DNA from: Nitrososphaerota archaeon
Lineage (GTDB): Archaea > Thermoproteota > Nitrososphaeria > Nitrososphaerales > Nitrosopumilaceae
NCBI GenBank assembly: GCA_028867395.1
Contig: JAGWGO010000113.1
Coordinates: 1-5,560 of the forward strand
Reading direction: 5' to 3'
DNA: 5,560 bases
Below, piece after piece: positions 5,469-5,560 of this stretch. Position numbers and translations under genes: made by a program. The notes under the pieces were generated by a model that was given only the letters and a program-made list of their open reading frames with translations, was not told the DNA's origin and made no database searches. The first letter of the stretch is position 1, and each line of letters begins with the position of its first letter.

Positions 5469-5488
5469 TCTATTTTTATTATAAATTC

Positions 5489-5560
5489 ATGGCAAACAAC
5501 ACATACAAGAACATAATGATACCTTTTGATGACTCAAAATTTGCTCAAAGTGCATTAGAG
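5489..5560 (+). CDS. UspA-type universal stress protein, N-terminal fragment
   Basis: The first 24 codons are visible before the window ends. The protein starts MANNTYKNIMIPFDDSKFAQ, which matches the first beta strand and turn of the Usp fold (commonly I-L-V-P-x-D-x-S). Asp14 is the position that contacts the adenine in ATP-binding members, and Ser16 with the following helix (AQSALE) fits the family pattern. The ATP-binding glycine motif near the C-terminus lies outside the window, so nucleotide binding cannot be judged. Usp proteins accumulate in stress or starvation in many bacteria and archaea. The gene is divergent from the nitroreductase operon and shares the region 5369-5488 with it, so joint control is plausible. 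Confidence 0.85.
   Translation, partial: MANNTYKNIMIPFDDSKFAQSALE

Noticed and set aside
1..5560. Search for mobile element ends, tRNA genes or CRISPR repeats
   Set aside because: No transposase or integrase, no long terminal inverted repeats, no cloverleaf-like segment in the gaps and no regularly spaced repeats were found by eye.

Overview
The window looks like a piece of a Nitrososphaerota (Thaumarchaeota) chromosome. Four things suggest this. The DNA is AT-rich. Start codons sit about 25-28 bases downstream of AT-rich TATA-like boxes with almost no leader, as is usual for leaderless archaeal genes. The proteins are archaeal-style CBS and UspA proteins. Two very small Cys/His-rich, probably zinc-binding proteins are present, a type common in this phylum. 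The assignment is inference from gene content and style; no marker gene is present.

Layout. At the left edge a minus-strand pair (a 68-aa C2CH zinc protein and the start of an unidentified gene) is divergent from a plus-strand gene for a two-CBS-domain protein. That gene converges on a minus-strand gene for a four-CBS-domain protein. Upstream of it, from about 5368 down to 2006, lies a compact minus-strand run: nitroreductase, a 56-aa Cys-rich protein absent from a standard long-ORF view, a serine alpha/beta-hydrolase, a COG1926-type phosphoribosyltransferase and an NRAMP-family metal transporter. Gaps in this run are 12 bases, a 23-base overlap, a 4-base ATGA overlap and 39 bases, so it reads as one operon. 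At the right edge a UspA-type universal stress gene starts on the plus strand, divergent from that operon.

How the genes fit together. Adenine-nucleotide-sensing folds (six CBS domains and a Usp), an FMN nitroreductase, the phosphoribosyltransferase/hydrolase pair and a proton-coupled-type metal transporter are all stress or energy-limitation functions. As far as I recall, most of these classes also occur together in the Mycobacterium DosR dormancy regulon. A stress or starvation island is therefore the best overall reading, but the shared role is inferred from gene classes and layout, not shown.

The most interesting non-coding signals are a dyad centred between two divergent start codons, a 13-base word shared by both CBS-gene upstream regions, a perfect inverted repeat just ahead of the NRAMP gene, and a repeat-containing divergent promoter between the nitroreductase and Usp genes. 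No RNA genes, insertion sequences or CRISPR arrays were seen, and no gene-free stretch exceeds 300 bases.
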